Positions 38,273 to 50,035 of a stretch of DNA of 64,000 bases are shown piece after piece. Source of the stretch: Megalonaias nervosa (Eukaryota; Mollusca; Bivalvia; Unionida; Unionidae); contig JAECUM010000801.1 of assembly GCA_016617855.1 (NCBI GenBank), positions 1-64,000 on the forward strand, read 5' to 3'. Below the pieces are notes generated by a model. It was not told where the DNA came from, did no database searches, and saw nothing but the letters and a program-made list of their open reading frames with translations. Within the stretch, counting starts at the first letter, position 1. The number at the start of each line of letters is the position of its first letter. Made by a program: the position numbers and the translations under genes.

Positions 38273-38600
38273 CTAAAAAAGACTGTTTGAATTCAGATGA
38301 GATACAAGTTGGGATAGAACAACTTTTTCTAAGATTTTTGACATGAATGGGAGATTAGAAACTGGGCGGTAGTTCTTTAAATCATTATGGTTGAGTGTTG
38401 GTTTCTTCAGCAGAGGCTTTACAATGGAAGTTTTGTAAAATGATGGGAATTCTCCAGATGAGAGAGAGGTATTAATAACATCAGTTAGTGAAGGCAGTAT
38501 TGGATCCAAGCACTCTAGCAGCAGTGACGTTGGAATCGGATCCAGTTCACATGACTTTGGTGCACTCTTCATCACAATTGTACGTACTAAATAGGTGCCA
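38273..38600 (-). pseudogene. Reverse transcriptase fragment, N-terminal fingers
   Basis: The frame shows LDPIPTSLL, PLLKKPTLNHNDLKNYRPVS and LEKVVLSQL, the fingers region of a CR1/L2-type reverse transcriptase. It ends at a stop near 38273; coding resemblance goes on for about 200 bp with another in-frame stop where a Trp codon is expected (about 38065). Confidence 0.9.
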
Positions 38601-39021
38601 TAGAGACAGGTTCAAATGCTGCTAACGGTTGCCGCTGAAATTCTGTATCGCAACTGTATGGTGATGACGAGTCAACTGAAATTGTGTTGTCAAGTTTATC
38701 TCTGATGGTTTGTACTTTGTCACGGAAGAAATTTGCAAACAGGTCCGGAAGGTCGACTAGAGAGAAGGTAGCTGGAAGTGGTGTACATTTGTTCCTTGAC
38801 ATCAGCTTGTTAGTAATCTCAAATAGCTCTTTGCAGCTGGAACTTCCCATGATTTTAGTACTGTAGTGGGCTGATTTAGCTGCATGGACTATGTTTGTGA
38901 CATTCTTCTTAGCGGCATCATAGATCTGCTTATGAATAGTGAGTCTGGTGGAAAGCCAAAGCCTCTCAGCTTTACGGCGGTCTCTTTTAGCAGAGTGATG
39001 ACAGATTTCTAGACAAATCAT
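38587..39021 (-). pseudogene. Retrotransposon pre-RT linker fragment
   Basis: This frame of about 144 codons includes a basic stretch (KRDRRKAERLW) and the segment FANFFRDKVQTIRDKL, typical of the region between endonuclease and reverse transcriptase in CR1-like elements. It stops at about 38587; the next piece continues in a different frame, indicating a small frameshift near 38590-38600. Confidence 0.8.
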
Positions 39022-39249
39022 GGTCTTTCATTGGGTCCAGATTTTTTTTATATGAAAAGCTACTCTATAGAATATTTTCCTCCACATTACCTGCCCCCAA
39101 CCCCTCATTCTTTGTCAAATAAACCTATTTAATTAATGGGTTGAACATTGAATATGAAAAAGAAATAGTGTTCACATTGATGATGTTTTTTTTACCAATT
39201 TCAAGGTCAAGGCCATTTTGCTTTTCATCGCATTTTCCCCTCTGTTTTA

Positions 39250-39900
39250 CAACTTTAAGGCCGTTTCAGATTAAGGGATGAAACTTTGGATACATACACA
39301 TCATGATTAGAGGTGTATCACGTACTGCAGTGGTGTCCAACCTTTAAGACCAAGGCCATGGCTCCATATTTCCTCACACATATTTTGCTCCATAGCTGTG
39401 AAGCTGCATGAGAATAAGGAATGAAGCTTGGTATACTTATACTTATAGATCATCACTAGATGGTATGTTACTTATTTTGGGTGGTGGTGCTGTCTTCAGT
39501 GTCAGTCAGGGTCAAGGTCACATCTCATTATTTTCAGGTTTCCTCAGTATTTTCAGCATTTCCATCACCCTTTCCCCTCTGCACTTAAACATTAAAGCTA
39601 TTTGAGATCAACAGATGAAACTTGCTATACCTGCAAGAGATAGCGTTGTATACCATATAGGGCTCTTCTATCTTCAGGATCATTCCACAGCTCAATATTT
39701 ATGTTTTCGTCACACTTTCCATTCACTCCATAACTTCAGAATTGTTTGAGACAAAGCGATGAAACTTGGTATGATTGATCATAATGATTAGAAGGTGTCA
39801 ATTCCACATTAGGGCCTGCTATATTCAAGGACAAGGTTACAGCTCAGTATTTCAATTTTCTGTCTCCTTTCCACTCCGTGATGTTATAGATTTGCTATAT
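39250..39900. repeat. Diverged dispersed repeat, group 3
   Basis: Phrases such as ttcagattaagggatgaaac, ttggatacatacacatcatg, caaggtcacatctcatta and tttccatcaccctttcccct recur at about 160-190 bp (near 39260, 39600 and 39750). They resemble 33540-34150 and 49140-49800. No coding content was recognised. Confidence 0.6.
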
Positions 39901-41018
39901 TAAGAGAGGATACCAAGGTGCACAGGAGACACAGATTTACACAATTTCCTTCTTTTTGTTCATTGAATCTCTGCTTCATTCAGAAAATTCCCCTGAAATC
40001 ACATTCAGCTCTAGAATAGACCCTTGCTTAGGGGCACACAGTGGCAGCGATCTTGACCTGGTCTGGCCAAGATTCAATCACACAACATTCTCCTCACAAT
40101 TCCAGCATGATACTCACAGAACCAGCTTAGGTTATTTGTACTTGGTTTTTGCATCTGAAGTTCACACTCAGACCTTATAGTATTCTTGTGCAGGCAAGGT
40201 TCTGTTGCCATCAAACTTTTAGACCTGTTTTTCTGGGTTTACCAGTATTTTGACACTACAATATATGACTTCTTAGATGACCAAATATGACATTCCCTTG
40301 TTAATCGTCAACCAGACAAGCTCGCTTATAATGCAGTCAGATGTATTGATCCCATTTGTATTTTATGTTGGCAGCAAAAATAAGGTGAAGAATTATCTTT
40401 TGAATTTAAATGTGGAGTAAATGAGAAATATATGGACAAAAATCATCATATAGATAGATTTACATAAAAACTAAGGCATTGAGAATATAAGCATGTCACA
40501 TGAAAAATATTATTTTAAACTCCCAAACTCCAGGACACTGTCAGTCATGTTTATAACATTATGATTTCTTGTAAGAAAATAAATAATCATGATTTGCATA
40601 GCTACATGCTAAATCGTCAAAAGGTCATAGAATACCTTTTTACGTGGGTACTTTATACAGTTAATTATCATAGAGATGATTAAAAGAAATAGGATAAACA
40701 ACCACCATCCCACATATTGACAACAGCTTGGATGATCTGCTGGTTCTTTGGGTACTGTTGAATGAAAGAAAGCCTGTACAGCTAATTGCATAGGTAAATT
40801 ACTCAAAGTGGAACAACTCAAAAATTTGATGGAAGGTCATTAAGTAAATCAAAGATGTTCTGGAAGAAAGAGCAGAAGTGATTATTGTTTTTCAGTGCAA
40901 AATATCAAAACACAGTAGTCATCTACCATCAGGAATCACAAGATTTGATTCCTAGTGAGATACAGAAAGTTCATTTTCACTACCCTGAAAAATACGTTGA
41001 AATTAGAGAAACAGTACC
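39901..41018. other. AT-rich stretch, nothing recognised
   Basis: No supported features. Confidence 0.45.
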
Positions 41019-41026
41019 ATCTAGTC

Positions 41027-41213
41027 CAGGGGTTGGCAACCTATTTTATATAACATGTCACTTTTTTCCAGATTAATTACAAAATGAACGAGTGTGTGCC
41101 ACCAGTAAGAGAGCAACACATAAAATTGAGATTTTTGGCTGCCTTTAGTGTGCTACACAAAACCTCTTGACATGCCACTTTGTGGCACATGTACTGTAGG
41201 TTGCCAACTCCTG
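41027..41213. mobile_element. hAT-like MITE with perfect 8-bp target duplication
   Basis: The 187-bp element starts caggggttggcaacct and ends aggttgccaactcctg, giving 16-bp inverted ends with one mismatch. The direct repeat atctagtc lies immediately outside both ends (41019-41026 and 41214-41221). An 8-bp duplication and CAGNG ends are the hallmark of the hAT superfamily. There is no transposase, so it is non-autonomous. The exact duplication suggests a relatively young insertion. Confidence 0.93.
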
Positions 41214-41221
41214 ATCTAGTC

Positions 41222-42630
41222 ATTAATAAGTGCAAAAAGTAACACTAAAAAACTTGCATCACCTTGAAACCTGCCAGTTAATTATATTAGAGAGGTAAAG
41301 ACTGTTTCTGTAAGGCCAAAATAAAAATTATAATTGTGGATAAAGTAACAGTATGATAAAAATAATTTAGTAGAAAGGTTGGTAGACTTGTTTATTTTTT
41401 TTAATCCAGCTGCTATTAGTTCATGTCAGAGTTCCCAATCTAAAGTTAACAGTTCAGATGTAGAAAAAGGGGGATGGTTGGTACTGGGTTTTATTTTTTG
41501 TGTATGTGGTGAAAAGTTACAGGGTAGGGGCCATTAAGGTAGGTTGTGTTACGAGGACCATCTATTTTTTTTTTTCTCTGGCCCAAGTTAATATTGTAGT
41601 CAACTGTCCAATAAATCGTTAACAGGAGTAATCCATGACTAAATAATAAGTTATAGAAGGTGGATACTAACTGAATTATGATTTTGTTTGATAATCAATT
41701 TTAAAGACATAAACTTTATTTTTACAGTGTGCAAAAATATTTGAGGGGAGAATAGCATTAACCTTAAGCATTTGTCTTTTACACCTGGGTTAAGTTTTGT
41801 GGTTTGGTCGTATCAGGCACTGTGATGGGGCATCTTTGATCTGTGTTTGCATGTGTGTGCGAGTGAGTAGTGATGAGATCTGTAAATGTAAAGTTTGCTT
41901 CTATTTTATTTGTTTCAAATTTCGATATGAATATCTGTTAATTATCATTTGTTTTGTATGACTTGATAACTTGTTCTCAATTTTACAATGTTGCTTACTT
42001 GGGTCTTTTGCATTGAACACACACACACTCTACTTGGGATCACAAAACCCACTTCAAACTTCTTGAGTCTCAATCAGCACCCCCCCCCCCCCAATCAGTC
42101 TAGATAGTTGACAGGTAAGAAATAGTTGTAATAACTCTGCTTAGACTGGGTTAAACTGGCTTTTTCATGACAACTGTTGATGACTTAATGTTCCTTTGAC
42201 ATAAAGACGCAAGCTAATTAACAGATTTATTGACTCCAGGTAATAACAATGCATGAAAGGTGCCAGCATCACAGAATCATTCAATTTACGGTCAGCCTAA
42301 TTTTTTGTTGAAATCATGCACTGTAGATGAACGGCAGAAGTTTTTGCTTTTGGCTAATCTGTGGATTCTTGTTCATTATTTGCAGTAATATATTAAAAAA
42401 TAACTTGCAAGTTCCTAAGATCCAAGATCCATTAATATTAAAATCCATTATAGAAAGCATTTGTGGATGACAATTGAGATTATAACTTTCATATATCAAC
42501 AAAGTTGCTGTTATCCCCCCACTTCTAACTACTGGCCAAAATTTGAGTTTACCTTGCAATCTCGCAACTTCGCTTATACCACAGTTGATGTTACTGACCC
42601 AATCACTCACAAGTTGTTGTCAGCAGAGGT
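41222..42630. other. AT-rich stretch, nothing recognised except poly-C
   Basis: A run of 12-13 C residues occurs near 42080. Nothing else was recognised. Confidence 0.5.
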
Positions 42631-42687
42631 GTATGTATGTATGTATGTATGTATGTATGTATGTATGTATGTATGTTTGTTTGTTTC
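42631..42687. repeat. (GTAT)n microsatellite
   Basis: About 11 gtat units followed by three gttt units. Confidence 0.97.
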
Positions 42688-43082
42688 ATGATATTACCTC
42701 TCAAGCATGACCTCACAAGAGATGGGGTCTCCGGTGAGGGGTTCTAAATAGCAGGATATATTTCTATTGGATATTTTATTGCATATTTATATTAAATAAC
42801 CTAAAGTCACTGGCCACATTAGTCAACAAAATTAAGAGGAAAGTCATTCATTGTCACTGAATTTCCTCATCCAGCTCTGTAACAGCTTTCTGAAAAGGAA
42901 AAAATATTACACATATATATAATCTTGATTAAGATTGGCTATGACAACACTTAGGAGGTGTTTATGCTATTTCTGTGAATAAAAGGAAGGAATAAGAGGA
43001 AATTATCGTTGTATACCAGATATGGGTCATAAGAGGATGAAATCACTACTACAGAAAACAAAGAAGTGAGTTACATTTAGTT

Positions 43083-43083
43083 T

Positions 43084-43139
<56 letters not shown>
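43083..43139. repeat. (CA)n microsatellite
   Basis: tctctct followed by about 24 CA units. Confidence 0.97.
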
Positions 43140-43141
<2 letters not shown>

Positions 43142-43839
43142 GACAAAATTCTTGATATTCTTGTCTGATAATATGTCTGATTATAAATAAAACAAATTCC
43201 TATCTTTGGCTGTTAAGAAAAGTACCGTGTCACTATTTAAAATAGCTACATTTAACCTCATTTTGACTATTGTAATATCAAGGAGGGGGGGAATACTTCT
43301 GATGTTAATATGAGGAATCTTTTTCAGCTAAAATGATGAACCTTAGTAATACTAGATGGGCAACCTGGAAACATTATACAGACAGTGGATACTTTAAACA
43401 TCGTACCTTTTCAAGAATGACTTCTCCTACAGATAGTCAAAATGTTGTATGAAGTTTCTGTTATGTCTGCTCAAGTTTACTTGGGAAGTAATTTTAAATT
43501 CAGAGAAATCAGAATCACCACAAACCATAGATCACTGGCAGCCAGATACTTCCTGATTACAAAACCAAACAAAGATATTTTTAAAATCAGTTTTCAATAC
43601 TTCAGGGTCATTATATGGAATAATAACCCAAAAGAAATCAAAGAATCTCATAACACATCAGCTATTCACCATGGGTGCATTAAATGGATGAAATCTAAAT
43701 CTTATACCACATGGCCTATCCACCTCCTCCCAGCTACATGTCTGTAAATAAGTATATGTTATGCAAGAGAATGACTCTTACTTGTAAATGACACTGATAG
43801 TAACTTATCTGTTAGTGTTTTTACAATTTACTTGTATAG
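43140..43839. other. AT-rich stretch, nothing recognised
   Basis: The 101-codon frame at 43442-43747 has no recognised domain and no clear splice borders. It remains the longest unexplained frame here. Confidence 0.4.
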
Positions 43840-44470
43840 TTAACTCATTAACCCCTGGAGATGGTTTTTTTTATTTTCATTTTTGCCTAAAATGAGATTA
43901 AGAAAGGCATTTTTGGAGTTACTTCTGAATACATCCAGATATATCTACTCCCAAGAGATTTTTGTTTAGCCTGATGCCTTGTTGTGTTAAAGATATCATT
44001 TTAGATGGGCTATTTCGCTCATACACATGCAGAAGGATATCGTATGGGACTTTATTTTCTTTTATTTTTTGCATATTGGACCCCTCATTTTTATGTCCTG
44101 GCTACTTTTCACTCCAGATCTCAAACTTATCTTTCTATTTGTAATGGTTCACCTGACCATGCACAGTTCAGACTGGTCTACTTTAGATCTCAGGCAAAAA
44201 GTCTCAAATCCAGACACAAGATCCAGTTCCATCATGACTGGCGAATTTTTGATGTAAAAAAATTGGGTCTAAAAAATTATGTTCCTCCCATTGTATTTTA
44301 TAATCCAAGTAGAAAGTCCAGATTCTTTGGTATCATTCTAGAGTTACATGTCTACTTTTCTGTAATACCACCCATTTTGGTGTAACTTAATTGATCTTGA
44401 CGGTACAGAGCTTAGAAGTAGGATGCAACCTCATGGCACATAAATGTGGCATGCAGGGTTAAAATGAACC
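43840..44470. mobile_element. TTAA-flanked MITE, copy D, decayed
   Basis: The left end is intact (ttaactcattaacccctgga). The right end is degraded to gcagggttaaaatgaacc. The interior follows the other copies (cacctgaccatgcacagttc, agactggtct, gtaataccacccattttgg). Overlapping + frames of 60-126 codons inside are shadows. Confidence 0.82.
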
Positions 44471-45031
44471 AGATAGTCTGGGTCTACATTTCTGTGCACA
44501 TGACTAATGTATGTGAACATTTATGTGTAAAATTAGTAGTGATTGATTGCACTCTCTGTATATCCGTACATGTATCTTTCAAGGTCTCAGTGTAGATTAG
44601 CTCTGTTTTGTAATTAATTAAGTTACCCTCATTAAATAAAGCCTTCTTCCTCTTCCTCTTCTTCTTAAGACTTCTTGCACAAGTTGATAGCTGTCCACTC
44701 CCAGGAAAAGGCAATCATTCTGGTAGTCCAATTTGTTATGTGTAGTCAGCACCAAACAGCACCGATCCATGGCGCATCCATATTTGAAACACTTCTCAAT
44801 TTGGGTGCACATTCACACTCAAAATTGTCATAACGTTTATAAATTTTTAGGGGACATCTGTAGATAAATGCATAGCTTGCTTTATAATCTCTTAGTTTTT
44901 AGTATTGCACTGAGTGTACAACTAGTTCTTGCATCAATTTGGGGATCTAAATCTGAAAAATTTATGTCACTTACTGAAAGAAAAAATGTAGTTTCTGCAC
45001 AGTAACTAAATTTGTTCTCCATCCTTGAAAC
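44471..45031. other. AT-rich stretch, nothing recognised
   Basis: A purine/pyrimidine-biased cttcctcttcctcttcttct tract occurs near 44645. No gene was seen. Confidence 0.45.
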
Positions 45032-45165
45032 CAGTCATGTGCAACTTCCTCCAGAGTGCAGGTCTGATGAGCTATTTTTAAATCCCCAGCCTATGATATA
45101 AATTATCAGACAAAACCAGGTCACTGGCTGGATCTGGCCCACAGGCTATAGGTTGCACATGCCTG
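45032..45165. mobile_element. Short hAT-like MITE
   Basis: The left end, cagtcatgtgcaactt, and right end, aggttgcacatgcctg, form 16-bp inverted ends with two mismatches. The interior phrase ggatctggcccacaggctat is common near hAT ends. Flanks (cttgaaac and tataattg) do not form a clear duplication. Confidence 0.7.
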
Positions 45166-47454
45166 TATAATTGATGCCTACTAGACTTTGGGGATAGCAT
45201 GCACAGTTAAGGAAGAACTGCTCAGTTTTAGGGTCGAAAGGTCAATATCATTGTGACTGAAAAAATAATCATGATTCTTAAGAAAAGATCAAAGGTCAAG
45301 GTTGTTGCAGCCGAAGATCAAAGATCAAGGTTGTTGCAGCTGACATATGGCCACACAAGTATATTGTTGACAGTACTCTTTATATTATTAAATATTTTTT
45401 TAATGTCACAATTAATTTGGCATGTTCATAAAATAGGAATTTGAAACAAATTATGACATTGATATTCTTCATATTTATCTGTTTTTGAGGTTTAAATTAA
45501 AATGGTTTATGAAGATCAACTGCTGTATAATCTTGATAAATATGAAAAGTATATGTGAAATATTATAATTTATATAATCCTGACAAACTTAAGTTATTTT
45601 TATATTTGTTATTAAAAAATAATTGCCTTGAAATATTGAAAATAACCCTTTGCTAGAAAAAAATTTATTATGCATAACACATTCATAGGCAGGTTCAATA
45701 TAAACCTTAACTGCGCTAGTTTCCTCAATATCAACACTGCAACAGAGAAATATAAATGAATTAAATAAGTACAATAAAGCTAGTGCATGACTGAAAAGAA
45801 AATATGGATGGGAAAAATACATTTCCAACAGCTCACACTTTTTTTGAATACATTTCTGCCAGAAGGCCATGTTGACTCCAGGGAAGTTGAAACATTACTT
45901 CATCAACTTTGGAATACTGTAATGACAGTTAGTCTTGGGACACCCTTGATTATTTAAAACAATTATGACCTGTAAAAGTTGGGACACAAATTATAGCAGT
46001 TTTTTTTTTCATGTAACATAAGTCTTGGAACACCTTCAATTTTTTTTTTCTACTGATCACTAGGTGGATTTTTCAATGCTAACATTATTTTTGGATAAAG
46101 ACATAACAGTTCTAGGAACTTTCATAATGAATTATTAGATGGAAATGTTATAAAACATAAATTAGTATAATTTGTTTGAAAAAATTAAAAAATATTTAAT
46201 TCTCCTGTTTTTTGGTCATTTTCAAATATGTATAATTTTAATGAACGATAACAAGCATTGAGTATTAGCACAGTGTTGTAACTGTACTGAAAGTTTGTTT
46301 TTGCTCTAGTTTATGAATTATTGCATTAAAATTGTCCAAAGTTACCAGTAATTGCATTTAGTGACTTCAATATTTAAATACCTAACTTATTCAGATGTAA
46401 TTTTCCCACAGGATGCTTGTAAAGTAAGGAAGTTATTGGGCAAATTACACCAAAGTTTTCAAGTAATATTATTTACACATAATTTTCAAACAGATTAATA
46501 CATATGTATATGAGCTACATGCAAGTCACAGCACACGAAGGCAGCAATGGCATAAAAGCAAGCATAGTGGTGCAGATTGAATGTTATTTCTTCATTATAG
46601 ATGACGTTAAAATGAAAGCACGTAAATCGAATTGGTGTATGACGAGTGTCAGTGTATAGCAGTTTAACAATAGCTGGTCACTGCTGTGTGACCTGCGGCT
46701 ATCTTGCCAAGTTTGTCTTGACATTTTTGTGTGCATACAAGTCGGGGACAAGAAAAAAATAATTATTTTTTCCTGTCCGAAGACTTACCATCATTACAAT
46801 AATACATGAACATGTTGACTTGATCCTCCCTTGTATCTAATAATAAATAGCGTTGAAATCCAAACTAAAACTATACGGAATGAACTAGATTGTTTGCTGG
46901 ATCAGACATTCTTCATTGTGATGTCACCATTGTATTGTGATGCCTGCCATGTGCTATCTTGTATTTACATCAGCCTTGTGTTAATCACTGCAAATAAAGA
47001 GTTCCTTAGTTTTTCTTCCTGCATACTTGGAAAAATCATCCTATTCTGCACTAAAGCCATCATAGAGAAAAAGAGAAAAGATCACAGAAATTCAGTATAA
47101 ATTGGGTGTGATGCAGTTGTCATAGCAGACAGTTTTCTCCAGGTGGTAGTTTACTACCATATTTACAGTATTGTGACAGTGATTTTATTCACTGAAATTC
47201 AGGTAACCTCATGCAAGGAGGATGAAAACAAGAATTATTAGTTCGTATTATATGGGTACATGGAATCTCTTCCTAGATTGTTGGCAGATGTATTTCTTTT
47301 TGGAGTTGTCTTTTAATTAAAAAAATGTTTAGATGATACACAAAATTGTACAAAAATACACAATTCCTTTGAACTTATTTTGTTGTATAAATAACGTCAT
47401 CAGATTTTGCATGTCACTTGGCTGTGTTTATCTGTAATAAGAGTACATCTGTCC
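45166..47454. other. AT-rich stretch, minor repeats
   Basis: Phrases agtcttgggacacccttga and agtcttggaacaccttcaa are repeated near 45931 and 46021. The short pair aaagatcaaggttgttgcag near 45296 and 45329 is a local duplication. No exon was recognised. Confidence 0.45.
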
Positions 47455-47500
47455 CTAGCCATTCACTAGGTTAGACTCTAGCCATTCACTAGGTTAGACT
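47455..47500. repeat. Perfect 23-bp tandem duplication
   Basis: The unit, ctagccattcactaggttag plus act, is present twice in direct succession with no mismatch. Confidence 0.95.
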
Positions 47501-48053
47501 CACTCCCATTTTTTAAAGAGTGAATCATTGAAAATCTTTACAAAGCCAGGTTGGATATGATTGACAAGATGATGATGATGTTCGGTTCAGCACTTTGATT
47601 CCGAAATTGATAGTCGCATTATGCACTGCCAGTAAACAAAACATTGATTTAACTAAACTTACTGGCATCTTTTGGTATATGACAACATAACAGATGTCTA
47701 GACATCATGTGGCTGTTGGAGTAATGATTTATTGGGTGTTTGATATTATAGTTGTTATTGTTTTTGTTGTTGTTTTTAATCAAGATGTTGCTCATCCAAG
47801 GGTATCTTAAACAAAGAGTGTCAAGAGGAAGTCCCAAGTATACAGCTTTTTGAAATGAGTCTTCAGTACTCCCATTTATTGATTTGGACTATAAAATTAC
47901 TGTTGTATTTATTTCGTCTTAAATCTGGACAGAATTTCTTCAAGTTGTGTTATATATTGTTGGTAAATGTGGTAGCTGTATGCCTATCCTATTTTTGGCC
48001 TGAGATTAATTATTTTTCATCATTTACTAACTTAAATCATCATACATTTTCAG

Positions 48054-48150
48054 GAAACAGAATATGGATAGCGGCCAGCTCTTCTGTGAGACGCATTACC
48101 TACAGTCCAAGGCAAAGGGAGGAGGGGGAGGTAGAGGTAAAGAAGAGCAG
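48054..48150 (+). CDS. Exon: LIM-like C-terminus plus Gly-rich linker
   Basis: A 97-nt exon is flanked by tttcag and gtaaag. The first G completes a split codon, then 32 codons follow, ending in phase 0. The product begins KQNMDSGQLFCETHYLQSK and ends in a glycine run and KEEQ. The FCETHY pattern (Cys-x2-His) resembles the last zinc-ligand pair of a LIM domain, so earlier exons should encode the rest; none was found upstream in the window. One other frame is also open, but only this frame ends in phase 0 and suits the next exon. It probably belongs to the same gene as the GoLoco exons downstream. The LIM reading is an inference from six residues. Confidence 0.6.
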
Positions 48151-49139
48151 GTAAAGGATAATGTTTTGTAAGAACATGGTTATGTTGACCTATTTTTCAT
48201 TTTTACCTGTTTTTGTCATGAAACCTGAACATTGTTTATGAAACATGCAAACGTTGGTCCTACCTCAGTAATATTTTATGTTTGCTAAAGTAAAAGACTT
48301 GTGTTCTTGAAACTCACTCTCCAGCTCAGAACTGCCCAATCAGAAACAGTGCATACAGAATTCATGTACAAAAATAAAGAAGGGTGTAAAGGTCTATGAT
48401 TTTAAAGTTATCATGAACTGTCAAAAGCTTTTTGTTTTGGAGTGTTTTGAACTTTCATATTACAATGCTAAGAAAACCAAATCAGGGTGATTCATACGTT
48501 TTAATTTGGCATTTACAAAGTTTTATACATGTTTTAATTTCATTTGAAGAGGTAGAGAAATAAATAGATTTACAATATCAGGTTGAACAATTTTAGGTCC
48601 AGAATAATTTTCTGGTGATGTATGTACCATACCTACCTGTGTTATAACCAATCTTGCCATCCTAAATCATGAGCATGTCACTTAACAGATCTAGTTCCTG
48701 CACAGTAACTGGAATTATTCATCATCTTCAATTACCAGACATTATGGATGGCTTACACTCTATGCACTTGATGAAAGATCTATAATGCAATAGGACATTA
48801 ATACCTGGACATGCATATCAACTAACACCAGATGTACCAGGTGAATGTTAGTTTACACAGTGAATGTTTGTTTACACAGTTAAACACTCTTGTAAATGTG
48901 GATAGGTTGTAAACAATCCTTAGCCATTGAGATGTGAGAATGTTGCACCCTTACCACCATCTTGAAAACACTTGACTCAAGTTTAGGCTTGCAAACTAAT
49001 TTGCAATACACTGTACCATTAATTTGTGAACATTATGTGGTTCACCAGAGACACTAAAATGGTAGTTATTTACCTCAGCTGGTTTTCACTTTGACCATTT
49101 GTGTTATGCCTATCTTAACTCCGGCATACTATGTTGTGT
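48151..49139. other. Intron-like stretch, nothing recognised
   Basis: A local duplication tagtttacacagtgaatgtt and tgtttacacagttaaac occurs near 48850. Otherwise no feature was found. Confidence 0.45.
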
Positions 49140-49800
49140 CATTGCCCATCTATCCACCCACCCACATTTGCCTTTCCAGGCCATAACTTTGTAACAGTTG
49201 GAGAGATTTTCTTCGTCTTTACAAAGTGGATATCATAACTAGACAATGTGTCTCGTAACATTGTCACAACACCTTCATAGTCAAGATCACAACAAGGGAA
49301 AACATAATTCTTTGACTCATATCCTTGTTTGTATTATTGCTATCGAAGATGTTCTAATGAAACTTTGTCCAGGTATATATTATGATTAGGTAATGTAGGC
49401 CACATCCCCAGCCACAAGGTCAGGGTCATGACAAGAGAAAATATAATGATGTGATCTGTATTATTGACAGAACAGAACAAAGATGTTTCAATGAAACCCT
49501 AACAGTTATATTTCATGTATGGACAGTGTCATGTGCTATAAGCAAGGTGAAGGTCACAGCAGAGGAAAATGAAGTTCTGACCTATGTTCCATTACAACAT
49601 TTGAACCACTTTAGTTATTTTAATGAATTTTAACAGTAGTTTCATATCATGACTGAACAGTGTGTCACATGCCATATCCACATCCTCTGCTTCAAGGGCA
49701 AGGTCTTGGTAACGGAGAATATAAATCTGATTTCTATCCTTGGACTGAGATAACATTTTAAGCAATGAAGCTGTTTTAATAAAATTCAAGCAATTGTTAT
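49140..49800. repeat. Diverged tandem-like dispersed repeat, about 160-bp period
   Basis: About four units share gaaactttgtccaggtatat, catgactgaacagtgtgtca, aaggtcaaggtcac, agagaaaatataatgatgtg and tcctatccttg-like phrases. It is the clearest example of the group 3 family also seen at 33.5-34.1 and 39.25-39.9 kb. Frames of 60-65 codons across it are by-products. Confidence 0.7.
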
Positions 49801-49911
49801 ATAACTTTACAGTGTTTAGTCATACCCCATTATACCTCAGGTCAGCGTTGGTGACCCATTCCTTTTCCAGACTCGTTTTTGTTTTCTTTCAGAGATAATA
49901 CAGTATTTTCT

Positions 49912-50035
49912 CACTGTAAGGCCATCATTATAGCACAGTTCCTGTTGTAAGGCCTTCATTATAGCACAGTGCCTGTTATAAGGCCATCATTATAGCACAG
50001 TTCCTGTTATAAGGCTTTCATTATGGCACAGTTAG
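49912..50035. repeat. 31-bp tandem repeat, 4 units
   Basis: Unit taaggccatcattatagcac agttcctgtta with few changes. Confidence 0.93.

Larger units (their letters stand above)
36838..39025 (-). mobile_element. 5'-truncated non-LTR retrotransposon (CR1/L2-like), dead
   Basis: Read on the minus strand, the element runs from about 39025 to a (ATT)n tail at 36838-36862. Before the tail comes a gcgctatacaaagtcctc-like 3' end, a feature common in L2/CR1-group elements. It encodes fragments of a reverse transcriptase with the linker before the RT domain, but no endonuclease, so the 5' half is missing. Frames are broken by stops and at least one frameshift, and the post-RT region is in several pieces. 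It is not capable of making a full protein. Clade within the CR1/jockey group is inferred. Confidence 0.9.

Noticed and set aside
39328..39400. hAT-like left end cagtggtgtccaacctt
   Set aside because: No matching right end or target duplication was found nearby, and it merges into the group 3 repeat.
44005..44385. 126-codon + strand frame
   Set aside because: It lies wholly inside TTAA MITE copy D, and the related copies do not keep the frame.
46831..47100. Cys-containing frame considered as the missing LIM exon
   Set aside because: Cysteine and histidine spacing does not fit a LIM domain, and no splice borders match the phase needed at 48054.
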